The position numbers and the translations under genes are program-made. A stretch of DNA of 64,000 nt, taken from assembly GCA_012519055.1 (NCBI GenBank), contig JAAYQU010000014.1, forward strand, positions 1 to 64,000. The letters are read 5' to 3'. Below the pieces are notes generated by a model. The model was given only the letters and a program-made list of their open reading frames with translations, had not been told where the DNA came from and ran no database searches. This DNA is from Bacteroidales bacterium (GTDB lineage: Bacteria > Bacteroidota > Bacteroidia > Bacteroidales > Salinivirgaceae). Below, piece after piece: positions 9,011 through 17,251 of the stretch. Positions within the stretch are counted from its first letter, which is position 1, and each line of letters begins with the position of its first letter.

Positions 9011-9055
9011 AATCCGTGAATTTGATGAAATTTGCGGATTATATTCCTTGAATTT
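9011..9055. repeat. 45-bp direct repeat, right copy
   Basis: Same orientation as 7782-7826, with three differences (repeat positions 8, 17 and 18). It lies upstream of the DUF4143 gene start. Confidence 0.8.
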
Positions 9056-9267
9056 ATCAGCAATTAGTAATGCAGTGCAGTGAGCGTAGTTGTAGTGTGC
9101 AATGCGATGTACTGAGCTAAGCCGAAGTGAACAATTAACACTTAAGTGGCTAGTTATCAAAGAAATCACCATTCGATAACTTTATTTTTACATGTATTTC
9201 TAAAGTTGGACTTTAGATTTACAAAACTGAAACATGGTTGACACGGGTTTAGCAGATTAATTATGCC

Positions 9268-9332
9268 ACCCCTTCGGGGTTTTATAAATCCTTAATATTC
9301 AATGGGCTATAATAATTCCATCCCTTCGGGAT
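9268..9332. repeat. Paired TTC-loop hairpin repeat, copy 1
   Basis: Two hairpins, ACCCC-TTC-GGGGT (9268-9280) and ATCCC-TTC-GGGAT (9320-9332), are joined by an AT-rich linker containing ATTCAATGGGCT. The same arrangement recurs at 17054-17114, and a degenerate version is at 14342-14400. Confidence 0.75.
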
Positions 9333-9480
9333 TGGCGATTAAAGTTAAAAGCGGTGCACTAAGTGTAGTATTTCGGCAGGCTCAATAACCATCTAAGTGT
9401 CGAAAGAAAATAGAACGCAGAACACACAGATTAGACGGATTTACGCAGAATGATTTTAGACAGCTTCTCGGATTTCACGC

Positions 9481-9507
9481 AAAAGAAAAGCGACTCTTGC
9501 GAGTCGC
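9481..9507 (-). terminator. Rho-independent terminator of the T9SS cargo gene
   Basis: On the minus strand GCGACTC-GCAA-GAGTCGC (9490-9507) forms a 7-bp stem with a GNRA-type loop and is followed by TTTTCTTTT. It lies 27 bp after the stop of the gene at 9534-11750. Confidence 0.85.
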
Positions 9508-9533
9508 CTTCCTTGAATTCTTATGAAAAAATA

Positions 9534-11750
9534 TTACTCTTTTACGATTTTTCCTTGCATATTGCCGTTTTTGGTGGCGATGTTGTAGAAGTAGATACCA
9601 CTATTCAGTGCGCTGCCGTCGATTACAAATTCGGTGGTTTCGATGCATCTTATGCTTTCAGTATAGACCTGTATGCCGAGGATATTATATACACTTACCT
9701 GAGCCACACCGTTGACGGTTTCGCTTGAATTGATGCGAACCATGCCGCTAAATGGGTTAGGATAGACACTATGGCTGAGGCCTGAGATTTCAGAGATGGA
9801 ATTGTAGTCATCAACGTAGAATAAGTTCTGAAGTTCTTGCTCTTGAAGGTTGCCCTCCTCGTCGGTAATGACAAACTTAACGGTGACCCACTGTTTGTTG
9901 ACTTTCCCAATAAGTTGTGACATGGGTGCTTCATAGAAGTTACCGTAGTTGATATGAAACATAGCTGTGTTTTCAGTAAATTCAAATGGCTGATAATCGC
10001 TGTCGGCAGTCTTATAATAAAGCTCAATATTGGCTGCCTCTTCATAAACCATGTTCCCATACATTTCAAGGTCAACATGGAAATCGCCAGCGGCAAAATT
10101 TATCTTGCCATTATAATCAACAACAATCGACTCCTCATTTTCGCTATTTACAATTTGTAAAATTGTAAGTGTTGGTGGTACACCATCCGCCTTGTTCATG
10201 TCGTATGAGATATGCGCTGTGTTAGTCTTTGCAATGCCATCAACTACAAGATTATCGTTTACAATATCATATTCAACTTCGGCTGCATCAGCAAAATTCA
10301 TCATGATTTTGTTTGCCAAATAGAGACTGTCGTTGAAAAATTCTACGCCGTTGTGTGTGATTCTCAAAGTGCGCTCTTCGTCTTTCATTCTTTGTAAACC
10401 GCCATCTCCTAAAAAACCGATTTTACCCCCAAAGAAAGACTCTTCGTCTGGGCTGTTGTCGGCGTTAGACGAAACAGCATGCTGATATAACATGGGGGTT
10501 CTGTAGCCAAAAGTCATAGTCTTCTCAGGATTGTAGGTGTACATTGCCGGTGTATAAGGAATGTGTTCCGGATAACTTGCTTCTCCAAATCCCGTTTTCA
10601 AAAATAAGCCATAAGGTTCTCGTATCATCTCTCCATCATCATTTAAGGCGTAAGGGAATAGAGTCATAGCATCAACAAAATCTTCATTAATACTAAAAAA
10701 TAGATTAAAGGGATCAAAACTTTCATAGATTATTGGAGCAGCCATGAATTTCATCAAAGTACCATCAGCCGTCAAAGGCTCATCACTAACTTTTACATTG
10801 GTAACAACTGTTAATGGTTGGAAAGGATCAAATGTTTGCCAACTGTTCCAGCTACTAATAAAATAATAAGATTCTGGTCTAGGACCAAATTTATAGCTAA
10901 TCAATGAAAAATAGGCACTGTCAGGATTGTTGATATTGTAGTACTCTTTATGTGAAAATAAATCTTGTGGATTGTTGGCTAAAGTATAGATTCCATTTAT
11001 ACCCTCGGTTATGGTAGGAAATAGAATGTCGTAAGCTTTTTGGTTTTCAACAGAAAACGACACTGTGTTATATATGGCGCTGCGATTGCCGAAATCATTG
11101 AATAACAGACCTGTATTATTGGATTCGTTGAAATCTTCTGCAATAAAAAGGCCTTTAATAATATGAAAGTTCCATGAGCCGTGACTCATTACAAAATAAG
11201 TATGAACTAAGATTGACGCTGAGTCGATGGGCAATTCCGCAAAAGCGGTTTCATTTTCATCGTAGCCGTCTAAGTGGATATAATTAGTAGCTTCACTCAT
11301 TGAAGGATTGAATATGGTATCTCTTGCAACCTCAAACTGGTCATATACGAGTATTATGGGTATAGGTGCAAAATCTTCTGCACGACCCCTTACAACAATA
11401 TCATAGTTGCCTTCTGAGACTTCCTGTTCGAAAGGACCATCCTGTCTGCGTTGATAGAATTCATATCCTTCGTCATTATTGACAATAATTTGTCTCCAAT
11501 CTCCTTCAGGTGCGATTGTTAATGTGTAAGTTGCTTTGCCTTCACTCATGACAGAGCTATTTTTTACTTTTGAAGTGACAGTGACGATATTGTCGCTTAA
11601 CTTTTTCACTATTTGGTCGTCAGATGTTTGAATTGTGCTCAAAAATGTTTTGCCATCGCCAATTTGGCAACGATTTTGGGCTTTAAGACCTGTGGCACCC
11701 AGCATTAAGGTTGCCATAAGAAGCAATTGGTAGAATTTTTTCATTTTCAT
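9534..11750 (-). CDS. Large secreted T9SS cargo protein, function unknown
   Basis: A signal peptide (MKMKKFYQLLLMATLMLGATGLKAQ) and a C-terminal T9SS type A sorting domain (from about residue 650, SVYPNPFSG ... GIYFYNIATKNG) frame about 620 residues that I do not recognise. The middle is rich in beta-type, acidic sequence and aromatic residues, with no catalytic motif visible. Start could be the first or the third codon (MKM-K or MKK). A promoter box at 11795-11802 and a strong terminator at 9481-9507 make it a single-gene transcript. The adjacent upstream gene is a TPR/HTH regulator on the same strand, a possible control partner. Confidence 0.85.
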   Translation of the reverse strand: MKMKKFYQLLLMATLMLGATGLKAQNRCQIGDGKTFLSTIQTSDDQIVKKLSDNIVTVTSKVKNSSVMSEGKATYTLTIAPEGDWRQIIVNNDEGYEFYQRRQDGPFEQEVSEGNYDIVVRGRAEDFAPIPIILVYDQFEVARDTIFNPSMSEATNYIHLDGYDENETAFAELPIDSASILVHTYFVMSHGSWNFHIIKGLFIAEDFNESNNTGLLFNDFGNRSAIYNTVSFSVENQKAYDILFPTITEGINGIYTLANNPQDLFSHKEYYNINNPDSAYFSLISYKFGPRPESYYFISSWNSWQTFDPFQPLTVVTNVKVSDEPLTADGTLMKFMAAPIIYESFDPFNLFFSINEDFVDAMTLFPYALNDDGEMIREPYGLFLKTGFGEASYPEHIPYTPAMYTYNPEKTMTFGYRTPMLYQHAVSSNADNSPDEESFFGGKIGFLGDGGLQRMKDEERTLRITHNGVEFFNDSLYLANKIMMNFADAAEVEYDIVNDNLVVDGIAKTNTAHISYDMNKADGVPPTLTILQIVNSENEESIVVDYNGKINFAAGDFHVDLEMYGNMVYEEAANIELYYKTADSDYQPFEFTENTAMFHINYGNFYEAPMSQLIGKVNKQWVTVKFVITDEEGNLQEQELQNLFYVDDYNSISEISGLSHSVYPNPFSGMVRINSSETVNGVAQVSVYNILGIQVYTESIRCIETTEFVIDGSALNSGIYFYNIATKNGNMQGKIVKE

Positions 11751-11794
11751 TTTGCTAAAATTTAGTTTGAACTTTGTGATTGATTTTCTTATAG

Positions 11795-11802
11795 CAAAAA
11801 TA
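11795..11802 (-). promoter_or_regulatory. -7 promoter box of the T9SS cargo gene
   Basis: Minus strand TATTTTTG matches TAnnTTTG. A -33-like TTGACAC (revcomp of 11819-11825) lies about 16-18 bp upstream, the expected spacing. Confidence 0.7.
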
Positions 11803-11905
11803 AATCGCTTTGGGTTAGTGTCAAGAAATTCACGGTTTACTTGAGGTGTAAACGCAAAAAAAGCAGGTGTATATTAGGTGACACTCATATTTAATTTACA
11901 AAAAA

Positions 11906-13633
11906 TCAATACTTTCCTAAAAATTTGGAAAGAGAGGCATAGGGGTCTGTAATACATAATTTTTTACGCAATCTACTGCGTGCTGTTTTTACGCTATCAG
12001 CACTGACGCCTGTTAATTCAGCCACCTCTTTTACATTCAGGTTGCTTTTAATATAGGCGCATAATCGTAAGTCATTAGGTGTCAAATCGGGGAAATCGGC
12101 TTGCAATTTTTTGTAGAAATCGGGGTGAACCTGGGTAAAAAAATAGTCGAAATCTTTTGCTGAGCCGTTGTCAATTAAGCCTTTTAGGTCGCGAATTGTA
12201 ATATCTACAGCGTTGTTATTGCCTTTTGGATTGTTGGCAAAATAAGTGAGTTTAGTTACCACTTCTTGCAGTACCTGGTTGAGATGCATTTGCTCTAAAG
12301 TTTTAGAAGTTACTTCGCGATTGCGTGTATCAAGAACTGCAGCTATAGTTTCTAATTTACGCTTTCGGTTAAGCATAAAGATAACAGTTAATAAGGCACC
12401 CACTACAAACAAGAATGCAAATGAAAGCCATATAAGACGATGCCTTTGCCGCATAGCAGCCTGCTGGAGTTCGTACTGCTGTTCCATAGCCATGGTCTCT
12501 TGTTGGAATTTTTGAATTTGTACCTTCTCGACATTCTCCCTATTATTAAGGGTATCTGTTAGGGTAATAAAATAACGCAAGGTTTCCACTTCTCGCTTGT
12601 ATGCCTTCATATTATCCAGAATATCTGACTTTAATTTCACTGCCATCCATTCAATATTAATTAAATTAGAGGTGTTCGCTATATCAATGGCATTGTCAAT
12701 GGTTTTGAGAGCCTGCTCATATTTCCCCAAGCCATTCAATGCATCTGCACGAAGCAGTAATTCTCTTGAAAATAATGATTTGTCACCGTACTGAGCCGTA
12801 TAATATTTAGATGCATCTAAACTTTTAATAGCCTGATCCCAAAGATTAAGATCTATAAAAACAAGAGCTTTTATCTGATAAGCTCTTATTAGCTGATATC
12901 CATCATTACCGTTCATTTTTTCCATCTTTGTTACATAGCTAATGACGGAATCTACATAAAAAACGGCAGAATCGTATTGATGGAGTTCTCTGTATGAAGC
13001 CGCTATATTTGGCAAAGCACTTAAATTAAATTTATTTTTTAGATTTTCTTTGAAAATATCAATGGCATCTTCATATTTTTCCAAATGCTCAAGCATAGCT
13101 CCCAAATTACCTAAAAAGAGGTGTTTCAAACTATGAAACCCATTCTTTTCAGCGATTTTTAAGCCATTGTTAATACTTTCCTGGCATTCTGGGAAGAGGT
13201 TGTTGTCGAAGAAGTAGGCACTTCTTGCCAAATAAATTCTTGCCAGAAGCAGTTGCGAAGCCTCGTTTTTTCGAAGGGTTTCTGCTATACGGAGTGCCTT
13301 GTTAGCATGGGCTAAGAACTCTGCATTGTAAGTATAGTAAACACAAAGCGCTTTGTAATAGTGGCTTTTTGCTATCCAATAATTGTCGTGTATGCTGTTG
13401 GCAACATCTCCCAATTCATTGATAAAGCTTGTGGCATCAACAATTCTGTGGTCGTCAAAATAAAACATAATAACATCATCTAAAGCCATGGCGCGGTTAA
13501 GGTCAGTGCCACGGTTTTCCTTCAGCCTCTCAACTAACGAGTCGGGGAGCTGTGGAGTGCTGTACTCTTCCTGTGCTACGGCTACAAATGAGAGAAAGAG
13601 ACTAATCAGCAATATAATGATGGAGTGTTTCAT
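11906..13633 (-). CDS. TPR-repeat membrane regulator with C-terminal HTH
   Basis: The protein (575 residues from ATG 13633) has a signal peptide (MKHSIIILLISLFLSFVAVA), a tetratricopeptide-type helical region of about 330 residues, one transmembrane helix (RLIWLSFAFLFVVGALLTVI), a short coiled stretch, and a C-terminal LuxR-like helix-turn-helix (NVKEVAELTGVSADSVKTA). This layout, a periplasmic TPR sensor joined through the membrane to a cytoplasmic HTH, is common in Bacteroidota. The longer reading from 13726 is rejected because a -7 box lies at 13674-13681, after that start. Its targets are unknown; the T9SS cargo gene just downstream is the nearest candidate. Confidence 0.85.
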   Translation of the reverse strand: MKHSIIILLISLFLSFVAVAQEEYSTPQLPDSLVERLKENRGTDLNRAMALDDVIMFYFDDHRIVDATSFINELGDVANSIHDNYWIAKSHYYKALCVYYTYNAEFLAHANKALRIAETLRKNEASQLLLARIYLARSAYFFDNNLFPECQESINNGLKIAEKNGFHSLKHLFLGNLGAMLEHLEKYEDAIDIFKENLKNKFNLSALPNIAASYRELHQYDSAVFYVDSVISYVTKMEKMNGNDGYQLIRAYQIKALVFIDLNLWDQAIKSLDASKYYTAQYGDKSLFSRELLLRADALNGLGKYEQALKTIDNAIDIANTSNLINIEWMAVKLKSDILDNMKAYKREVETLRYFITLTDTLNNRENVEKVQIQKFQQETMAMEQQYELQQAAMRQRHRLIWLSFAFLFVVGALLTVIFMLNRKRKLETIAAVLDTRNREVTSKTLEQMHLNQVLQEVVTKLTYFANNPKGNNNAVDITIRDLKGLIDNGSAKDFDYFFTQVHPDFYKKLQADFPDLTPNDLRLCAYIKSNLNVKEVAELTGVSADSVKTARSRLRKKLCITDPYASLSKFLGKY

Positions 13634-13673
13634 TTCGCTTTTTACAGGTTGGAGTATCATACCAATCGTACAA

Positions 13674-13681
13674 CAAAAATA
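13674..13681 (-). promoter_or_regulatory. -7 promoter box of the TPR/HTH regulator
   Basis: Minus strand TATTTTTG, an exact TAnnTTTG match 40 bp before the chosen ATG at 13633. Confidence 0.65.
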
Positions 13682-13771
13682 ATATAAATAGTTTAGAATA
13701 TCGATTGTACAAATACATATAATCAATTCTGAAAGGTTGACATGATAATAAATGTAAAAAAATAGAAACAG

Positions 13772-14286
13772 TTAATTAGGGTTCACTGAAAAAGTCTATG
13801 CTGTTTTAGGGTGTAGGTTTTGTGATTGGTGGTTAGTGATTGGTGACGTTAACTAAATAACCATTAAGGAGTTAAGGAACATTTAGGAAAGATTGTGTCT
13901 TTATGATATGGTTGATTTTTGAAGATTCATATTTTCGGATTAGTGTTTGTTTTTTGTCCGTAGGACAACATATGATTAACCATAGGCGCAAGCCTATGGG
14001 TGTGCAACAGCACACAATCCCACCCGTTAGGGTGGCACATTACTTTAACGCATAAGTGTCGCCCTACGGGCGAAAGTCGGGGGGGTGTCGTTTCCGTAAG
14101 ATAAATCTTACGGTTAATCACATGTTGTCCTACGGACAATTCCGACTTCTAATTAAATTTAAGTTTAAATATTAGTGCACGGATTTTTCGACAAATATTA
14201 GTAAAACCTTGCACTTAAATAAGGAAAAACGCATATATCTTACTTAAAATCAAAAGAATAAGACTTTTTCAGTAGACCCTAATTAA
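13772..14286. mobile_element. 515-bp MITE-like element with 26-bp terminal inverted repeats
   Basis: The ends, 13772-13797 and 14261-14286, are inverted copies matching at 24 of 26 positions (core GGGTTCACTGAAAAAGTCT on the left). The outermost bases are TTAATTA on the left and TAATTAA on the right. No transposase frame is inside. The interior holds a compact nested-hairpin block (13954-14139). A non-autonomous element moved by a transposase encoded elsewhere is the simplest reading. The end sequence resembles what I recall for IS1182-type elements, but that is unverified. Confidence 0.7.
13954..14139. repeat. Nested multi-hairpin structure closed by a 28-bp stem
   Basis: The closing arms are 13954-13981 and 14112-14139, which pair at 27 of 28 positions. 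Between and abutting them are five small hairpins: CATAGGC-gcaa-GCCTATG (13981-13998), GTGTGC-aaca-GCACAC (14000-14015), CCACCC-gtta-GGGTGG (14020-14035), TCGCCC-tac-GGGCGA (14059-14073) and CCGTAAG-ataaat-CTTACGG (14094-14113). The last overlaps the closing arm by two bases. In RNA or single-stranded DNA this would be a multibranched fold. Confidence 0.8.
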
Positions 14287-14341
14287 CCCCGAAGATGTGA
14301 AATAATGTTTTGATAATCAATGTTTTCCGTTGTACGGATTA

Positions 14342-14400
14342 ATTATGCTACCCCTTCGGATTTTGGTAAATATTTGTTATTCAACGGGCTTCCGAACGAC
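14342..14400. repeat. Degenerate copy of the TTC-loop hairpin repeat
   Basis: It shares ATTATGCTACCCCTTCGG and a TTATTCAACGGGCT-like linker with copy 1 at 9268-9332, but both stems are broken. It sits directly upstream of the ppa promoter. Confidence 0.55.
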
Positions 14401-14438
14401 CATTACAACAATATTATTTAGTTTCAAAAATAGTTTTG

Positions 14439-14446
14439 TACTTTTG
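14439..14446 (+). promoter_or_regulatory. -7 promoter box of ppa
   Basis: TACTTTTG, exact TAnnTTTG match, 18 bp before the ATG. A second match, TAGTTTTG, directly precedes it (14431-14438). Confidence 0.65.
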
Positions 14447-14464
14447 TAAAAAAATCAAGATAAA

Positions 14465-15124
14465 ATGGACAAATTTTCAGACCCAATTGGAAGATTAATG
14501 GGATTGCGATATAAATCTCACCCCTGGCACGGAATCGCTATCGGTGAAGACGCACCCGAAGAAGTTACAGCTTTTATCGAAGTTGTGCCTACCGATACTG
14601 TAAAATATGAGATTGATAAAATAAGCGGTTATTTGCGCGTTGACCGTCCTCAAAAATTCTCGAACGTTGTTCCGGCACTATACGGATTTATCCCCCAAAC
14701 CTTTTGTGGGAAAAGGGTTGGTGAATATTGTGGTCAAAAGGCAGAAAGAACAGGAATCGTTGGTGACGGCGACCCAATGGATATTTGTGTGTTAACCGAA
14801 AAAGACCTTTCACACGGCGATTTATTGGTAAATGCAATTCCTATCGGCGGATTCAGAATGATTGACGGTAGTCAGGCCGATGATAAAATAATTGCTGTTC
14901 TAAAAAATGATGCAATATATGGACATTTCGATTGTATAGACGACCTTCCTGAAATTGCAATTAAAAGATTGGAACACTATTTCCTAACCTACAAGGATAT
15001 GCCGAATGAAGACAGAAATACAGAAATTACACATATATATAAACGTGACGAGGCATTACATGTAATTCGTCTTGCTGTTGAGGATTACAACGAAAAGTTC
15101 GATAACATCGGATTAATGCTATAG
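14465..15124 (+). CDS. ppa: Inorganic pyrophosphatase, class I
   Basis: The enzyme hydrolyses pyrophosphate and so pulls biosynthetic reactions forward in the cytoplasm. The metal-binding signature GDGDPMDICVL is at residues 100-110, with the family's YGFIPQTFCG stretch before it. At 219 residues it is slightly longer than the E. coli enzyme, as is usual for Bacteroidota. It has its own promoter and no operon partner. The stop is followed within a few bases by a CAATTAGCAATT repeat rather than a terminator. Confidence 0.95.
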   Translation: MDKFSDPIGRLMGLRYKSHPWHGIAIGEDAPEEVTAFIEVVPTDTVKYEIDKISGYLRVDRPQKFSNVVPALYGFIPQTFCGKRVGEYCGQKAERTGIVGDGDPMDICVLTEKDLSHGDLLVNAIPIGGFRMIDGSQADDKIIAVLKNDAIYGHFDCIDDLPEIAIKRLEHYFLTYKDMPNEDRNTEITHIYKRDEALHVIRLAVEDYNEKFDNIGLML

Positions 15125-15180
15125 CAATGTGCAATTAGCAATTAGCAATTAACAATTAAGTGACTGATTTTCAACTAGTA
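15125..15180. repeat. CAATTAGCAATGTGCAATT-family repeat, after ppa
   Basis: GCAATGTGCAATTAGCAATT, then AGCAATTAACAATTAAG, follow the ppa stop directly. Related copies are at 16950-16975, 20570-20605 and 20690-20745, with a degenerate copy near 9060. Confidence 0.7.
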
Positions 15181-15264
15181 GCCATGTTTTTTTAAGTCTT
15201 GGAATGGGTTAATCTCAAACCCTGAATTTTTAGGTAAATAGACATTCGAAATACTTCGCACAGT

Positions 15265-15400
15265 CACCGTTACCGGTGGCTGAGCTTGTCGAGGCCACCA
15301 CAAAGGAGCCTATGACAGTCACACTTCGGCAAGCTCAGTGCACCGCTTCGATGGTTGTTGAGTTTGTCGAAATACAGGCTTAGTGACCGTGCTCCAGTGC
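15265..15400. repeat. TGAGCTTGTCGA-type repeat cluster
   Basis: A hairpin GGTGGC ... GCCACC (15275-15299) encloses TGAGCTTGTCGA. Further pieces follow in both orientations (TTCGGCAAGCTCAGTGCACC, TTGAGTTTGTCGAAATAC). Short elements with this core are widespread in bacterial genomes as intergenic repeats. No gene is present in this space. Confidence 0.65.
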
Positions 15401-15409
15401 ACCGCTACA

Positions 15410-16942
15410 TTATTTTTTTTGTCGCCTTGACAAGTTGTAAATGTCTGTCCTTCTGTCTCTTAGGTTTCTTACGCTTCCGAATTGGTTTAGCTCGTTTAGC
15501 AAATCTAAATCCACATCGGCAATAAGTATCATTTCTGTGTTGGGTGTGGCTTCGGCTTTGACGCCGTTGGTTGGAAATGCGAAATCGCAAGGCGTGAAAA
15601 CCATAGCCTGACCATATTGTATATCCATATTGTGAACTTTCGGCAGATTGCCCACACATCCCGCAATTGCAACAAAGCACTCATTTTCAATGGCACGTGC
15701 CTGAGCACAGTGTCTTACACGTGAATAGCCGTTCTGTGTGTCAGTTAGGAATGGGACGAAAAGAATTTGCATACCCTCATCGGCAAGCAGACGCGGAAGT
15801 TCGGGGAACTCAACATCGTAGCATATCAGTATGCCGATTTTTCCACAGTCGGTGTCAAAAGTTTTTACTATATCGCCACCTAACATTCCCCATACGCGGG
15901 CTTCGTCGGGAGTAACGTGGATTTTTTCGTATTTATCACGCGAGCCGTCTCGATGGCAGAGATACCCAACATTGTAAAGATGATTGTTGCGCAATTTAGG
16001 CATACTTCCTGTTATAATGTTGATATTGTACGAGATAGCTAACTCGGACATGTGGTTTACTATATCGTCTGTGTATTTTGCAAGTTCGCGAATGGCGTTT
16101 GGTTCGGAAAGGTGGTTGTATTTTGCCATCAATGGAGCGTTGAAAAATTCAGGGAATAGTGCAAAATCGCAATGATACCCAGAAACGGCATCAATAAAAA
16201 ACTCGGCTTGCTGCATCATGTCGTCCAAATCTTTGTACGGTCGCATTTGCCACTGAATAAGCCCCAGACGGACAATCTTTTTTGCGATGGAGGCTTCGTC
16301 GCTTGGTTCTTCGTAATAGATGTTGTTCCAACGCATTAGCACGGCATATTCGTTACTCTCTTCGTCTCCTCGCAAATATCCGCGAAGTATCCGAACGGCT
16401 TGAAAGTTGTTCGATATTTGGAAATTTAGAACGGGATCGTCCATCTCTTTCAGGCGCACTCGCCTGATATATTCACGTGGCGAAAGCTTGTCGGCGTAGA
16501 GATGATAATTGGGCATTCTTCCACCGAAGATGATAGATTTCAAGTTTAGCCGCTCGCAAAGGTCTTTGCGGTAGTCGTACATACGTCTGCCTAATCGAAG
16601 ACCTCTGTACTTTTCGCTTACTAAAACTTCGATACCGTATAGCACATCGCCATTTGGAGTGTGTGTGCTGAAGTTGTCGCCTATGATTTGTTTGTATGTG
16701 TGGTTATCTCCATATTTTTTATAATCTACGATAATGGAGAGTGCGCATCCCGCTAGCTTTCCGTTTACTTTTATGACTATTTGCCCTTCGGGGAAAATAT
16801 TTATTAGCTTTTGAATCTGCTCTTTTCTCCAATATCCATCTGGTCCGTCTGAGTAGATATCAATCATTATCTGTTTTAACTCGTCGTAGTCGTCAATGCT
16901 TAGGTAGCTTAATTCGATGTTTTCGATATTACTTAAATCCAT
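15410..16942 (-). CDS. Fused GNAT acetyltransferase / nitrilase-superfamily amidohydrolase
   Basis: Residues about 10-205 form a GNAT domain with the acetyl-CoA loop region VSEKYRGLRLGRRMYDYRK. Residues about 222-500 form a carbon-nitrogen hydrolase with the complete Glu-Lys-Cys triad: E265 in ALFPEFF, K340 in KYEKIHV and C374 in ILICYDVEFPE. The fused architecture is a known but uncharacterised family. Hydrolysis of an amide linked to acyl transfer on the same small molecule is an inference. The start codon is immediately preceded by a CAATTAGCAATGTGCAATT repeat, and no TAnnTTTG box is visible. Confidence 0.9.
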   Translation of the reverse strand: MDLSNIENIELSYLSIDDYDELKQIMIDIYSDGPDGYWRKEQIQKLINIFPEGQIVIKVNGKLAGCALSIIVDYKKYGDNHTYKQIIGDNFSTHTPNGDVLYGIEVLVSEKYRGLRLGRRMYDYRKDLCERLNLKSIIFGGRMPNYHLYADKLSPREYIRRVRLKEMDDPVLNFQISNNFQAVRILRGYLRGDEESNEYAVLMRWNNIYYEEPSDEASIAKKIVRLGLIQWQMRPYKDLDDMMQQAEFFIDAVSGYHCDFALFPEFFNAPLMAKYNHLSEPNAIRELAKYTDDIVNHMSELAISYNINIITGSMPKLRNNHLYNVGYLCHRDGSRDKYEKIHVTPDEARVWGMLGGDIVKTFDTDCGKIGILICYDVEFPELPRLLADEGMQILFVPFLTDTQNGYSRVRHCAQARAIENECFVAIAGCVGNLPKVHNMDIQYGQAMVFTPCDFAFPTNGVKAEATPNTEMILIADVDLDLLNELNQFGSVRNLRDRRTDIYNLSRRQKK

Positions 16943-17186
16943 ATTTAATCAATTAACAATTAGCAATGTGCAATTTACCACTCTGCGAGTGATAGGGTGT
17001 GTTTTCGCACATTAGGTTGGTTTGGTTTGCTGTTTGAAGGGATTATATATCACCCCCTTCGGGGTTAATCATTTCCTTTTTTCTGTATCTATAATCTTGT
17101 CATCCCTTCGGGATTGACAGTTATAGCAACTTGGAATAGCTCAAAGATACGATAAAAGTTCTGAAAACACAAGGTTTTTTGATTTA
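16943..17186. repeat. Intergenic space with CAATTAGC repeat and TTC-loop hairpin pair, copy 2
   Basis: Next to the GNAT-nitrilase start lies CAATTAACAATTAGCAATGT (about 16950-16975). Then come CCCC-TTC-GGGG (17054-17064) and ATCCC-TTC-GGGAT (17102-17114), the same pair as at 9268-9332 with a similar spacing (48 against 52 bp). No gene is supported. Confidence 0.7.
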
Positions 17187-17232
17187 TCAAAAAAGGTGTT
17201 TATGTTTCAATTACTTAAAGCATAAACACCTT
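17187..17232 (-). terminator. Rho-independent terminator of the M3 peptidase gene
   Basis: A perfect 12-bp stem (AAGGTGTTTATG at 17193-17204 pairing with 17221-17232) with a 16-base loop is followed on the minus strand by TTTTTT. It lies 20 bp after the stop. Confidence 0.85.
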
Positions 17233-17251
17233 GCATCTTATAACTTTACCA

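Larger units (their letters stand above)
8981..9480. other. Repeat-rich intergenic space
   Basis: No gene is supported here. The space holds the right copy of the 45-bp repeat, a degenerate member of the CAATTAGCAATGTGCAATT family (about 9060-9140), a 7-bp hairpin CTAAAGT-tgg-ACTTTAG near 9200, the TTC-loop hairpin pair at 9268-9332, and a TCGGCAGGCTCA fragment near 9373. It looks like a collecting site for short interspersed elements. Confidence 0.7.

Noticed and set aside
13927-14139. Minus-strand frame of 70 codons
   Set aside because: It lies almost wholly in the nested-hairpin block; its residues are dictated by the stems, so it is not a credible gene.
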